From Klebsiella pneumoniae (lineage in GTDB: Bacteria; Pseudomonadota; Gammaproteobacteria; Burkholderiales; SG8-39): a stretch of 37,242 nucleotides of DNA. The notes under the pieces are model-generated. The model saw only the letters and a list, made by a program, of their open reading frames with translations, searched no databases and was not told the DNA's origin. The translations under genes and the position numbers were made by a program. Positions 15,221 through 23,261 of the stretch are shown here, in pieces. The stretch's first letter is position 1; each line of letters opens with the position of its first letter. The stretch is taken from assembly GCA_945906755.1 (NCBI GenBank), contig CAMDRJ010000009.1, positions 1 to 37,242 of the forward strand. Reading direction: 5' to 3'.

Positions 15221-16399
15221 ATGATGAACGACCTACAGCAACGCGAAGCAATGATCGAGCGCGCCAAAGCCATGGTGCCGGCACTACGCGAGCGTGCCTC
15301 CCAGGCAGAAAAGGATCGCGCCATCGCCCGCGCGACCCACGAGGCATTCATCGAGGCGGGGTTTTATCGTATTCATCAGCCCAAGCGCTTTGGCGGGTTT
15401 GAGATGGATCTGTCGATGATGATCGATCTCGCCGCGGAACTAGGCCGCGGTTGCGGGTCGAGTTGCTGGATCTTCACCAATCTGGCGATCCAGAATTTCA
15501 TTCTTGGCATGCACTATCCCAAGACGCAGGAAGAAGTGTGGGGAACGCGGGGCGACGGATTGATCGCGTCATCGTTTCCGGCCAAAGGCGGCAAGGCCCG
15601 CAAGGCGGACGGCGGCATCATCGTCGATGGACTCTGGAGCTTCGCAAGCGGCGTCGATTTCGCGGACTGGAACAATCTGCAAGTGTTCGTGCCACAGGAA
15701 AGCGGGCCGCCGCAGCACCGGTTTGCGTTGGCGCCAAAGTCTGACTACACGGTGGTCGACGATTGGTTCTCGGGTGGACTCGCCGGCACCGGCAGCCGTT
15801 CGATCCGCTTCGACAACTGTTTCATTCCAGATCACCGAACGCTACCCAGCACATTAATCATGGGTGGCGCAACGCCCGGCAGCGCTGCCAATCCCTCGCC
15901 GCTTTATCGAATCCCGCCTCTCACCATCGGCACCAAGGTGTTCGGCGGGCCGGCACTTGGTATTGCGCGCGGCGCACTCGAAGACATAACAAACGAAATG
16001 CGCACCCGGAAGAACGTCGCCGGCATCGCCATGAGCGAACTGCCGACCGTGCAGGTGCGCGTGGCCGAGGCGGGGGCCGAAATCGAAGCGGCGTGGGCCT
16101 TGCTCATCAAGGACTGCCATGATGCGTTCGCCCTCGCCGCCAGCGGCAAGGTCCCCGAGATCGATCAACGTGCCAGGTGGCGGCTCAACAATGCCTTTGC
16201 CGGGCAACTTTGCTTGCGCGCGGTAGAACGGCTGCACCCGCTGGTGGGCGCGCGGGGGCTGGAGGCCGACAGCCCGTTCCAACGCGCCTGGCGCGACATT
16301 CACGCAGCGGTGCTGCAGATCACGATGTCGTGGGACATCCAGTCGGTGAATGCGGGCCGCATCCGGTTTGGGCTGCCGTCGATGGATCCACGGGTTTAG
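15221..16399 (+). CDS. HpaB/HsaA-type flavin-dependent monooxygenase (acyl-CoA dehydrogenase fold)
   Basis: A 392-residue cytoplasmic protein of the acyl-CoA-dehydrogenase superfamily branch that holds two-component flavin oxygenases (p-hydroxyphenylacetate hydroxylase C2, HsaA, DszC, IacA). The segment GFYRIHQPKRFGGFEMD near residue 47, LGRGCGSSCWIF near 79, and the central beta-domain GLWSFASGVDFADWNN match that branch. The usual dehydrogenase catalytic Glu motif is not present near the C-terminus, in line with an oxygenase. These enzymes need reduced FMN from a separate reductase, and no reductase gene lies in this window. The start is ATG 15221 or the adjacent 15224, with GGGGA upstream. 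It is first in a seven-gene plus-strand block. The substrate is unknown, probably an aromatic ring. Confidence 0.78.
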   Translation: MMNDLQQREAMIERAKAMVPALRERASQAEKDRAIARATHEAFIEAGFYRIHQPKRFGGFEMDLSMMIDLAAELGRGCGSSCWIFTNLAIQNFILGMHYPKTQEEVWGTRGDGLIASSFPAKGGKARKADGGIIVDGLWSFASGVDFADWNNLQVFVPQESGPPQHRFALAPKSDYTVVDDWFSGGLAGTGSRSIRFDNCFIPDHRTLPSTLIMGGATPGSAANPSPLYRIPPLTIGTKVFGGPALGIARGALEDITNEMRTRKNVAGIAMSELPTVQVRVAEAGAEIEAAWALLIKDCHDAFALAASGKVPEIDQRARWRLNNAFAGQLCLRAVERLHPLVGARGLEADSPFQRAWRDIHAAVLQITMSWDIQSVNAGRIRFGLPSMDPRV

Positions 16400-16459
16400 G
16401 GAATGCGGTGCGTGCCCGGCGCTTCATTTGCGAACGCGGCGATCGACTAGGAATACGCC

Positions 16460-18082
16460 GTGGCGACATCACCTGAGGAGCATGTTCCAGTCTTGATTGT
16501 CGGGGGCGGTCCGGTTGGACTCTCGCTCGCGATCGATCTTGCGTGGCGGGGCGTCGCCTGCATGCTGGTCGAGCGGCGCGATGGATCGATTCCATTGCCG
16601 AAGATGAACGGCGTCAATGCGCGCACGATGGAGTTCTGCCGCCGTTGGGGTCTTGCCGATCGTGTGCGCAATGGGGGTTGGCCGCGCGACTATCCGCGCC
16701 GCATGCAGTACGTGACCAATCTGCGCAGCCCGCCGCTGCACGTCATCGACTTCGGGACCGATGCGGATCGCAAGCCCGCAGCCACGACGCCTGAGCATTT
16801 TCAACGCTGCCCGCAGACGTGGTTCGATCCAATTCTCCGTGAGCACGCCGCCAGTTTCACGACGAATCGCCTGCTCTATCGTACGAACCTCGATCGGTTC
16901 GAGGATCGTGGGGATGTCGTCATCGCCAGCCTCACCGATCGCGAAACCGGCCGGCAGCGCAATATCGCCGCGGATTATCTGGTCGCGTGCGATGGCGCCA
17001 AAAGCGGCGTGCGCGAGGCGCTTGGCATCACCATGGACGGTTCGCCGCAACTCAGCTTCGAGATCAACGTCTATTTTGAGTGTGCCCAGGTATTCCAGCC
17101 AGGAGAACGGCCGTCGGTCATGAGCTGGCTGTTCGGGCCGCAGGGCATGTGGGGCACGCTATCGGCCATCGATGGCCGCAGCTTGTGGCGTCTCTGGCTC
17201 TCGCGGATGCCAGAGGATACCGATCTCGAAACCTTTGATGGTGCGCAATATGTTCGCGAGGCGATCGGGGCTCATGTGCCATTCAAGATCGTTGGCATGC
17301 TGCCCTGGCAACGCCAACAGCGCGTGGCCAACGAGTTCCGGCGCGGACGCGTGTTTCTTTGCGGCGATGCGTTGCACAACCAAACGCCCACCGGTGGATT
17401 CGGCATGAATACCGGCATCCAGGATGCGGTGGACCTTGCCTGGAAAATTCAAGGCGTGCGGGAAGGTTGGGCACCGGAACGCATTTTCGATAGCTACCAG
17501 ATCGAGCGCCGGCCGGTGGCGGTGCGCAATGTCGACGAGGCGACGTTTACCTTCTCAAAGTTTCTGTCGGTGCCCGCATTGCCCGCGCTATGTGAACCGG
17601 GCGCGAATGGGGATGCGGCACGTGCGCAATTGCAACGCCATTTTACCCAGCACGAGTTCGAACGCGAATACAAGAACGAAGGCATCGTGCTCGGTTACCG
17701 CTACGAGGACTCCCCGCTCTGCGTTCCCGACGGTACGCCCGTGCCGCCCTACCCAGCCATGACGTACACGCCCACTGCGCGGCCCGGCGCACGCGCACCC
17801 CATGCGGTACTCGCTGATGGCCGCTCGACCCTTGATCTATTTGGTCGGACGTTCGTGCTGCTGCGGTTGGGATCGCGACCACCGGACGCTGACAGTCTGG
17901 TGCGCGCCGCCGCCAACCGACGGGTTCCGCTTGAAGTCGTCAATGTTCCCGAGCCACATGTGCTCGCGCTCTATGAGCAACCATTGGTAATGGTTAGGCC
18001 AGATGGGCATGTTGCGTGGCGGGGCGCAAGCGTACCGTCCGATCCCCTACCAATCATCGACACGCTACGAGGTGCCAATTGA
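16460..18082 (+). CDS. FAD-dependent aromatic monooxygenase, phenol-hydroxylase/MhpA-like
   Basis: A 540-residue class A flavoprotein monooxygenase. The FAD-binding motif VGGGPVGLSLAIDL lies near residue 14, the second cofactor motif in the DYLVACDGAKSGVRE segment, and the GD motif reads CGDALHNQTPTGGFGMNTG. The C-terminal 100 residues form the thioredoxin-like domain typical of phenol-hydroxylase and MhpA-type enzymes. It should use NAD(P)H and oxygen to hydroxylate an aromatic ring. It starts with GTG at 16460 behind AGGA. Its stop overlaps the TTG start of the Bug receptor gene. The trytophan- and glutamine-rich active-site neighbours do not allow me to name the substrate. Confidence 0.86.
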   Translation: MATSPEEHVPVLIVGGGPVGLSLAIDLAWRGVACMLVERRDGSIPLPKMNGVNARTMEFCRRWGLADRVRNGGWPRDYPRRMQYVTNLRSPPLHVIDFGTDADRKPAATTPEHFQRCPQTWFDPILREHAASFTTNRLLYRTNLDRFEDRGDVVIASLTDRETGRQRNIAADYLVACDGAKSGVREALGITMDGSPQLSFEINVYFECAQVFQPGERPSVMSWLFGPQGMWGTLSAIDGRSLWRLWLSRMPEDTDLETFDGAQYVREAIGAHVPFKIVGMLPWQRQQRVANEFRRGRVFLCGDALHNQTPTGGFGMNTGIQDAVDLAWKIQGVREGWAPERIFDSYQIERRPVAVRNVDEATFTFSKFLSVPALPALCEPGANGDAARAQLQRHFTQHEFEREYKNEGIVLGYRYEDSPLCVPDGTPVPPYPAMTYTPTARPGARAPHAVLADGRSTLDLFGRTFVLLRLGSRPPDADSLVRAAANRRVPLEVVNVPEPHVLALYEQPLVMVRPDGHVAWRGASVPSDPLPIIDTLRGAN

Positions 18083-19074
18083 AGATCCCTGAAATCGTCA
18101 GCCGTTCGCAGCAATGGATGGCAAGGTGTGCTGCGATCGCCGGCATCGTGTTGGCGTCGGCAGCATGGGCGCAAGGCTATCCGTCGAAACCGGTGCGGCT
18201 CATCATGCCCTTTCCGCCCGGCGGGCCGACGGATGCCGCGGGGCGACTGATCGCGCAAAAGCTAGGCGAACTAATCGGCCAGCAGGTGGTGGTCGAAACG
18301 CGCGCGGGGGCAAGTGGCGTTCCGGGTACGGAAGCGGGTGCGAAGGCGACGCCGGACGGCTACACACTGATCTATGGAACGACTTCGACCTTCAGCATCC
18401 TGCCCACGCTGTCGAAGAACCTGCCCTACGATCCGCATCGCTCGTTCACGCCGATCAGCATGGTGGTGCGCGGGCCGATCCTGATGGTGATCAATGCCAA
18501 TGTTCCGGCGCAAACCCTGCGCGAGTTCATCGCACTCGCCAAGGCGCAACCCAATTCGATCAACTACGCCTCCGCCGGGAGCGGGACGGTGCCGCATCTT
18601 GCTGCCGAACTCTTCAAGACCCTCGCGCAGGTGGAGTTGACGCATGTGCCCTACAAGGGTTCAGGCCCCGCGCAAGCCGATTTGATCGCAGGCCGCATTC
18701 AAGTCATGTTCGATGCGGTGGCACCGCTCGCACCGAACATTCGTGCCGGCAAACTGCGCGCGCTGGTCATCGCGAATCGCGAGCGTCTTGATGTGATGCC
18801 GGATGTCCCGAACGCGGTTGAAGCAGGCTTGCCGCAATTTGAGATGGGCCTATGGAACGGCATCCTCGCCCCGGCGGGAACACCGCGCGACATCGTCATG
18901 CTGCTGAACGGTGCGATTCTCAAGGCGCTCGCGGATCCAACGTTGATCGAAGCGATGGCGCGCTTTGCGTTGGTTACGGCCGGCGGCTCGCCAGAAGCGC
19001 TTGCAACGGCGATTGGCGTCGAGATTGAGCGCTGGGCGCAGGCAATCAAGGTTTCCGGCGCGAAGCTCGAGTAG
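18079..19074 (+). CDS. Bug/TctC-family periplasmic solute receptor
   Basis: A 331-residue extracytoplasmic receptor of the tripartite tricarboxylate transporter (Bug) family, which binds carboxylates. The mature N-terminus YPSKPVRLIMPFPPGGPTD, the segment VVVETRAGASGVPGTE, and YASAGSGTVPHLAAELFK are diagnostic. I prefer the TTG start at 18079: it overlaps the upstream stop as TTGA and has GAGGTG upstream, giving a signal peptide of about 32 residues. The alternative ATG at 18118 also leaves a short signal. No TctA or TctB membrane partners are present here, as is common for Bug receptors. Confidence 0.9.
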   Translation: MKIPEIVSRSQQWMARCAAIAGIVLASAAWAQGYPSKPVRLIMPFPPGGPTDAAGRLIAQKLGELIGQQVVVETRAGASGVPGTEAGAKATPDGYTLIYGTTSTFSILPTLSKNLPYDPHRSFTPISMVVRGPILMVINANVPAQTLREFIALAKAQPNSINYASAGSGTVPHLAAELFKTLAQVELTHVPYKGSGPAQADLIAGRIQVMFDAVAPLAPNIRAGKLRALVIANRERLDVMPDVPNAVEAGLPQFEMGLWNGILAPAGTPRDIVMLLNGAILKALADPTLIEAMARFALVTAGGSPEALATAIGVEIERWAQAIKVSGAKLE

Positions 19075-19318
19075 GCACGCGGCGCGGATCGCAACGGCCC
19101 TTGCTGCGAATGAGAATGGCGGCTTTCCCATTTACAAAGAATTTTGGATTCTTATGGCGATATCATCGGCGAATCGTTCAGGGCTCGCGCTGATGCGTCG
19201 TAGCGCGAGCGCGCCTGCTCGGCCAGCGGACATCCGGCGCCATCAACGGCAATCAGTCTCGCCCGCACTGGATGCATGCTATATAAGCGATAGCGCCGCC
19301 TGCATCCGGCGAAATGCC
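19075..19318 (+). other. Intergenic gap between Bug receptor and ABC binding protein
   Basis: This 244-base gap is the only long break in the plus-strand block. It holds no convincing gene. A possible sigma-70-like pair is TTTACA near 19131 and TATGGC about 16 bases further, so the transporter genes may have their own promoter. The evidence is weak. Confidence 0.3.
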
Positions 19319-20356
19319 ATGTCAATCCCAACGGAGCGAACCTTGATACCAACTTGGATCACCCGCATAGCCATGTCCGTTGCGACAATACTGTTCGCGG
19401 CCACTGTCGTTGCCCAACCCATGACCGTGCGCTTTGGGTCGGTCGGTGGAGCCACCGATGCCGGTGTCTATATTGCCGATGAGCTTGGCTATTTCAAGGA
19501 TGCAGGCCTTACCATCGACATGCAGCGCATGAGCAACGCGCCCTCCCTCACTGCGGCGATTGCCACTAATCAGCTCGATGTGGCAGGCATTTCGATCACG
19601 CCTGGCCTCTATACGGCGATTCAGCAATCCTTGAATCTGCGCATCGTCGGCGACAAGCAGAGCATCCGCCCGGGATTTTCCGCCACGCGCGTCGTGGTGA
19701 AGCCGGAACTCGTCAAAGCAACCGAGGCCGAGACGATCAAAGGCCTCAAAGGCAAGAAGTTCGCGATCAGCTCGAAGGCCGCGGCGGTCTACATGCTGCT
19801 GCACGCCCTGCTCGCCAAACACGGCATGACACTGGCCGACCTTCAGGTGGTCGAGCTTGCCTATCCGAACATGTTGGCCGCGATGGCAAGCGGAGCGGTC
19901 GATGCCGCCATGAACCTCGAGCCGTTCCTCTCGCAAACGGTACAGGCGGGCGTTGGCAAGGTGGTTCACGACCTTATCGAGTTGATCCCCGATCGCAACG
20001 CATCGATCGTCCCGCTGGTCTACAGCGAAAACTTCGCCAAAAGCCCCGCCGCGCAACGCTTCATGACCGCCTATATGAAAGGCGTGCGGGTCTACAACGA
20101 CGCGTTCGGCGCCAATCGCGACAAGGAGCGCATCATCGATGTCATCGCCCGACGCGGCAAGATCGATCCGAAGGTCATCCGGGAAGGCTTCACTGCGGGC
20201 CTAGATCCCAATCAAGGTGTGAACATTGCGGCGCTCGAAGCCTTCCAGAAGTTCTTCGTCGCGCAGAACATGATCCGAACGCCGGTCGATGTGACTCGGA
20301 TCGTCGATACGTCGTTCGCAAAGGCGGCGATTCAAGCGCTTGGTCCGTATCAGTAG
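19319..20356 (+). CDS. ABC transporter substrate-binding protein, NMT1/SsuA-like
   Basis: A 345-residue periplasmic binding protein for a nitrate/sulfonate/taurine-type importer. A signal peptide (hydrophobic SVATILFAATVVAQ) precedes the mature start MTVRFGSVGG. The segments ATDAGVYIADELGYFKDAGL and SLTAAIATNQLDVAGIS are the hallmark first-lobe motifs, and MLAAMASGAVDAAMNLEPF marks the second lobe. ATG 19319 lacks a good ribosome-binding site. An in-frame TTG at 19343 has GGAG six bases upstream and still leaves a signal peptide, so it may be the true start. The next genes are its ATPase and permease. The ligand class is uncertain; relatives bind sulfonates, pyrimidine precursors and aromatic acids. 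Confidence 0.87.
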   Translation: MSIPTERTLIPTWITRIAMSVATILFAATVVAQPMTVRFGSVGGATDAGVYIADELGYFKDAGLTIDMQRMSNAPSLTAAIATNQLDVAGISITPGLYTAIQQSLNLRIVGDKQSIRPGFSATRVVVKPELVKATEAETIKGLKGKKFAISSKAAAVYMLLHALLAKHGMTLADLQVVELAYPNMLAAMASGAVDAAMNLEPFLSQTVQAGVGKVVHDLIELIPDRNASIVPLVYSENFAKSPAAQRFMTAYMKGVRVYNDAFGANRDKERIIDVIARRGKIDPKVIREGFTAGLDPNQGVNIAALEAFQKFFVAQNMIRTPVDVTRIVDTSFAKAAIQALGPYQ

Positions 20357-20380
20357 CGTTTCGCGCATAGCGCATTGACC

Positions 20381-21253
20381 ATGCAGGATGCTTTGGGCAA
20401 CCCATCGTTGCGCCTGCGCGATGTGCGCAAGGTGTTTCTCACGCGCAGGGGCCAGGCGGTCAATGCACTTGCCGGCGTGTCGCTCGACGTCGGGCACCAC
20501 GAAGTGGTCGCCGTGCTGGGTCCAAGCGGCTGCGGCAAAAGTACATTGCTTCGCATCCTCGCCGGCCTCGACGATGTCTACGACGGAACCATCGACTGGC
20601 ATGGCGCGGGAGAGCGCACGCCACGGGATGCCGATCGACTGCGCAGCGCTACCGTATTCCAAACGGATTCGACGCTGCCTTGGATGACGGTCGATGAGAA
20701 TCTTCGGATTGGTATGGCCGGCTTGACGATCGATCGTGTCACCCGAGACCAGCGTATCGACCGTTATCTCGAACTCGTCGGTCTGGCCGATTTCAGACGC
20801 GCGTATCCGCACGAGCTGTCGGGCGGCATGCGCCAGCGGGTTGCGATCGCACGCGCTCTGGCGACCGAGCCGCTGCTGCTCCTGATGGATGAGCCGCTTG
20901 CCGCACTCGATGCCCAAACGCGTTTGGTGATGCAGCAGGAACTGCTCGGCATCTGGGCGGCGACCCGCTCGACCGTGGTGTATGTGACCCACGATATCGC
21001 CGAAGCGCTGGCGCTGGCCGATCGTGTGGTGGTCATGTCGGCGCGACCTGGTCGCATCAAAAGCATTCATACCGTGCCTTTCGATCGTGCGCGCGACGTG
21101 ATCGAAATGCGCCGGCATCCGGCGTTTCGCGAGTTGGAAGTCAATCTGTGGAAATCGGTGGCCGAAGAAGTGGGCGATCGATTGGGCATCGGCGCGGATC
21201 GCGCCGTCATCGCAACCAAAGTACCCCATGGCGGCATCGCCCATGACGTTTGA
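20381..21253 (+). CDS. ABC transporter ATPase, SsuB/TauB-like
   Basis: A 290-residue cytoplasmic ATPase. Walker A is [11 protein letters not shown], the signature [15 protein letters not shown], Walker [14 protein letters not shown], with a switch His in [10 protein letters not shown]. The segment [20 protein letters not shown] is typical of the nitrate/sulfonate/taurine group. ATG 20381 was chosen; a TTG at 20375 is in frame. It follows its binding-protein gene by 24 bases and overlaps the permease gene by 11 bases. It should energise the importer with the two neighbouring genes. Confidence 0.91.
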   Translation: MQDALGNPSLRLRDVRKVFLTRRGQAVNALAGVSLDVGHHEVVAVLGPSGCGKSTLLRILAGLDDVYDGTIDWHGAGERTPRDADRLRSATVFQTDSTLPWMTVDENLRIGMAGLTIDRVTRDQRIDRYLELVGLADFRRAYPHELSGGMRQRVAIARALATEPLLLLMDEPLAALDAQTRLVMQQELLGIWAATRSTVVYVTHDIAEALALADRVVVMSARPGRIKSIHTVPFDRARDVIEMRRHPAFRELEVNLWKSVAEEVGDRLGIGADRAVIATKVPHGGIAHDV

Positions 21254-22070
21254 GACCACCGCCATGCATGCCATCGTGGCGAAAATTCACGCCACGCAAC
21301 GACGGCAAGCCGTCATGCGGGTCGTACTGGGTCTTGGCTTACCGCTGGCCTTGTTTGCGCTGTGGGAAATTCTCGCGCGTACTGGGGTGATCGATCAGCG
21401 GTTCTTTCCACCGCCAAGCCGCATCGTTACCACGACCATCGAGACCCTTGGCAACGCCAATGATCGCGGGCAACTTTTTAGCGATCTCGTGTCAACGCTC
21501 GCGCGCTTATCGGTTGGCTTCGTGCTCGGCGCACTGATCGGCATCCTCGCCGGTGTGTTGATGGGCCTGTACACACCCATCCGGTTCGCACTTGGGCCGA
21601 TGATCTACGCGACCTTCCCGACGCCCAAGATCGCGATCTTTCCGCTCTTGATCGTCATCTTCGGGATCGGCAACGGCAGCAAGATGGCGCTGGTGACCCT
21701 CGGCGTATTCTTCATGACGTGCATGAGTACGCTGTCGGGCGTGCTCTATGCGAATCCGATCTACCAAGACGTCGCACAGGCCTTTCGCCTGCCGACCTGG
21801 ACACGATGGACGCGGGTCATCATCCCGTCCGCATTGCCTGCGATCGTCACCGGGCTCAAGCTCGGGCTGGGCCAGGCATTGATTCTTGTGGTCTCGGCGG
21901 AGTTCGTTTCTTCCCAGGACGGGCTCGGACATTTCATCTGGAATTCCTGGCAGGTGCTCGACATTCCGCGCATGTTCATGGGGCTCGTGATCGTGGGCAT
22001 CATCGGCGGCTGTGCGGTGCTGGCAGGCGATATGCTGGAGCGGCGCCTGATTCCATGGGCCAAGCAATGA
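21243..22070 (+). CDS. ABC transporter permease, SsuC/TauC-like
   Basis: A 275-residue inner-membrane permease of the binding-protein-dependent type, with about six hydrophobic segments. The conserved permease loop that contacts the ATPase reads AFRLPTWTRWTRVIIPSALP, and FVLGALIGILAGVLMG is the first conserved helix pair. Start ATG 21243 overlaps the ATPase gene by 11 bases; an in-frame ATG at 21228 is possible. It completes the three-gene importer. The NicC-like monooxygenase gene follows 22 bases later, in the same transcription unit. Confidence 0.91.
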   Translation: MTFETTAMHAIVAKIHATQRRQAVMRVVLGLGLPLALFALWEILARTGVIDQRFFPPPSRIVTTTIETLGNANDRGQLFSDLVSTLARLSVGFVLGALIGILAGVLMGLYTPIRFALGPMIYATFPTPKIAIFPLLIVIFGIGNGSKMALVTLGVFFMTCMSTLSGVLYANPIYQDVAQAFRLPTWTRWTRVIIPSALPAIVTGLKLGLGQALILVVSAEFVSSQDGLGHFIWNSWQVLDIPRMFMGLVIVGIIGGCAVLAGDMLERRLIPWAKQ

Positions 22071-22092
22071 GCATCTTGAAAAGGCGATGTGC

Positions 22093-23235
22093 ATGACCAA
22101 GAGACCTCTATCGGTCGCGATCGTCGGCGCCGGCATCGGCGGACTCGCCGCGGCCGCATGCCTGCGACAGAACGGCATCAACGCCACCATCTATGAGCAG
22201 GCAAGCCGGTTTACCCGCGTGGGCGCCGGCATCCAGATGAGTCCGAATGCGATGCGCGTGTTGCGTGCGATGGGCTTGGAAGATTACTTGCGAAGCATTG
22301 CATTCACGCCAACTTCATTTCTCAACCGGGAATGGAATACCGGTGCGGTGACCAATGACCACCCGCTCGGGGCCGCGGCGGAAGAGCGATTCGGCGCACC
22401 GTATCTGCTCATGCATCGGGCTGATCTGCACGAGGCGATCGCCTCGACGGTGCCGGAATCCGCAGTGCTGCGCGGCCGTAAGCTCACCGGCGTGGAGCAA
22501 GACGCCGAGCGCGCAACATTGCGATTCGAGGATGGCTCGACGGCCAGCGCCGATGTGGTGATCGGTGCCGATGGCGTGCATTCCTTGGTCCGTGAATGGA
22601 TGCTCGGTGCGGAAAACCCGCGCTGGACCGGTCGTGTTGCCTATCGCACGACATTTCCCGCCGCGCTGTTAGGCGGCATGGAGATCGACACCGCATGCAC
22701 CAAGTGGTGGGGACCGGACCGTCATATCGTCACCTACTACACCACCGCGGCGCGCGACGAGGTGTATTTCGTGACGAGTCAACCCGAGCCGGTCGAATGG
22801 ATGACCCGCGAATCGTGGTCGGCAACCGGCGATCTCACGGTGCTGCGCGAGGCATTCGCAGGCTTTCATCCGCAGGTTCAGCAATTTCTTGCGGCCTGCC
22901 CGCAGGTCCACAAGTGGGTGCTGCTTGAGCGTGATCCGCTGCCGAAGTGGTGCGAGGGGCGCGTCACCTTGCTGGGCGATGCCTGCCATCCGATGACGCC
23001 TTACATGGCGCAAGGCGCGGCGACCTCTCTCGAAGACGCGGCCGTGCTATCCCGCTGTCTAGCCGATATTGATGCGGATGGCGTCCCCGCCGCGTTGAAG
23101 CGCTTCGAATCGCACCGCCTGCCCCGCACCGCCGAAGTGCAGCGTTCCTCGCATACCAACACCTGGATGCAACGTCGCACCGATCCGGCATGGGTGTATG
23201 GATACGATGCCTGGACCGCTAACCTCGATGGCTGA
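22093..23235 (+). CDS. NicC-like FAD-dependent monooxygenase
   Basis: A 380-residue class A flavin monooxygenase. The FAD motif AIVGAGIGGLAAAA is at 9-22, the second motif ADVVIGADGVHS near 160, and the GD motif LLGDACHPMTPYMAQGAA near 296. The segments TKWWGPDRHIVTYYTT and NTWMQRRTDPAWVYGYD strongly resemble 6-hydroxynicotinate 3-monooxygenase (NicC), which decarboxylates and hydroxylates a pyridine ring. One difference: NicC has a His in its GAGIH motif near residue 47, while this protein has GAGIQ (Gln48), as in salicylate-type hydroxylases. The substrate may therefore be a related ring acid rather than 6-hydroxynicotinate. ATG 22093 has AAAGG about 9 bases upstream; ATG 22087 is the alternative. 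Confidence 0.82.
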   Translation: MTKRPLSVAIVGAGIGGLAAAACLRQNGINATIYEQASRFTRVGAGIQMSPNAMRVLRAMGLEDYLRSIAFTPTSFLNREWNTGAVTNDHPLGAAAEERFGAPYLLMHRADLHEAIASTVPESAVLRGRKLTGVEQDAERATLRFEDGSTASADVVIGADGVHSLVREWMLGAENPRWTGRVAYRTTFPAALLGGMEIDTACTKWWGPDRHIVTYYTTAARDEVYFVTSQPEPVEWMTRESWSATGDLTVLREAFAGFHPQVQQFLAACPQVHKWVLLERDPLPKWCEGRVTLLGDACHPMTPYMAQGAATSLEDAAVLSRCLADIDADGVPAALKRFESHRLPRTAEVQRSSHTNTWMQRRTDPAWVYGYDAWTANLDG

Positions 23236-23261
23236 TTCGCGCTGACCTGTGCTGCGCCCGC

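Noticed and set aside
20201-21274. Minus-strand 357-codon frame
   Set aside because: It is antisense to the ABC ATPase gene, which has all motifs in order.
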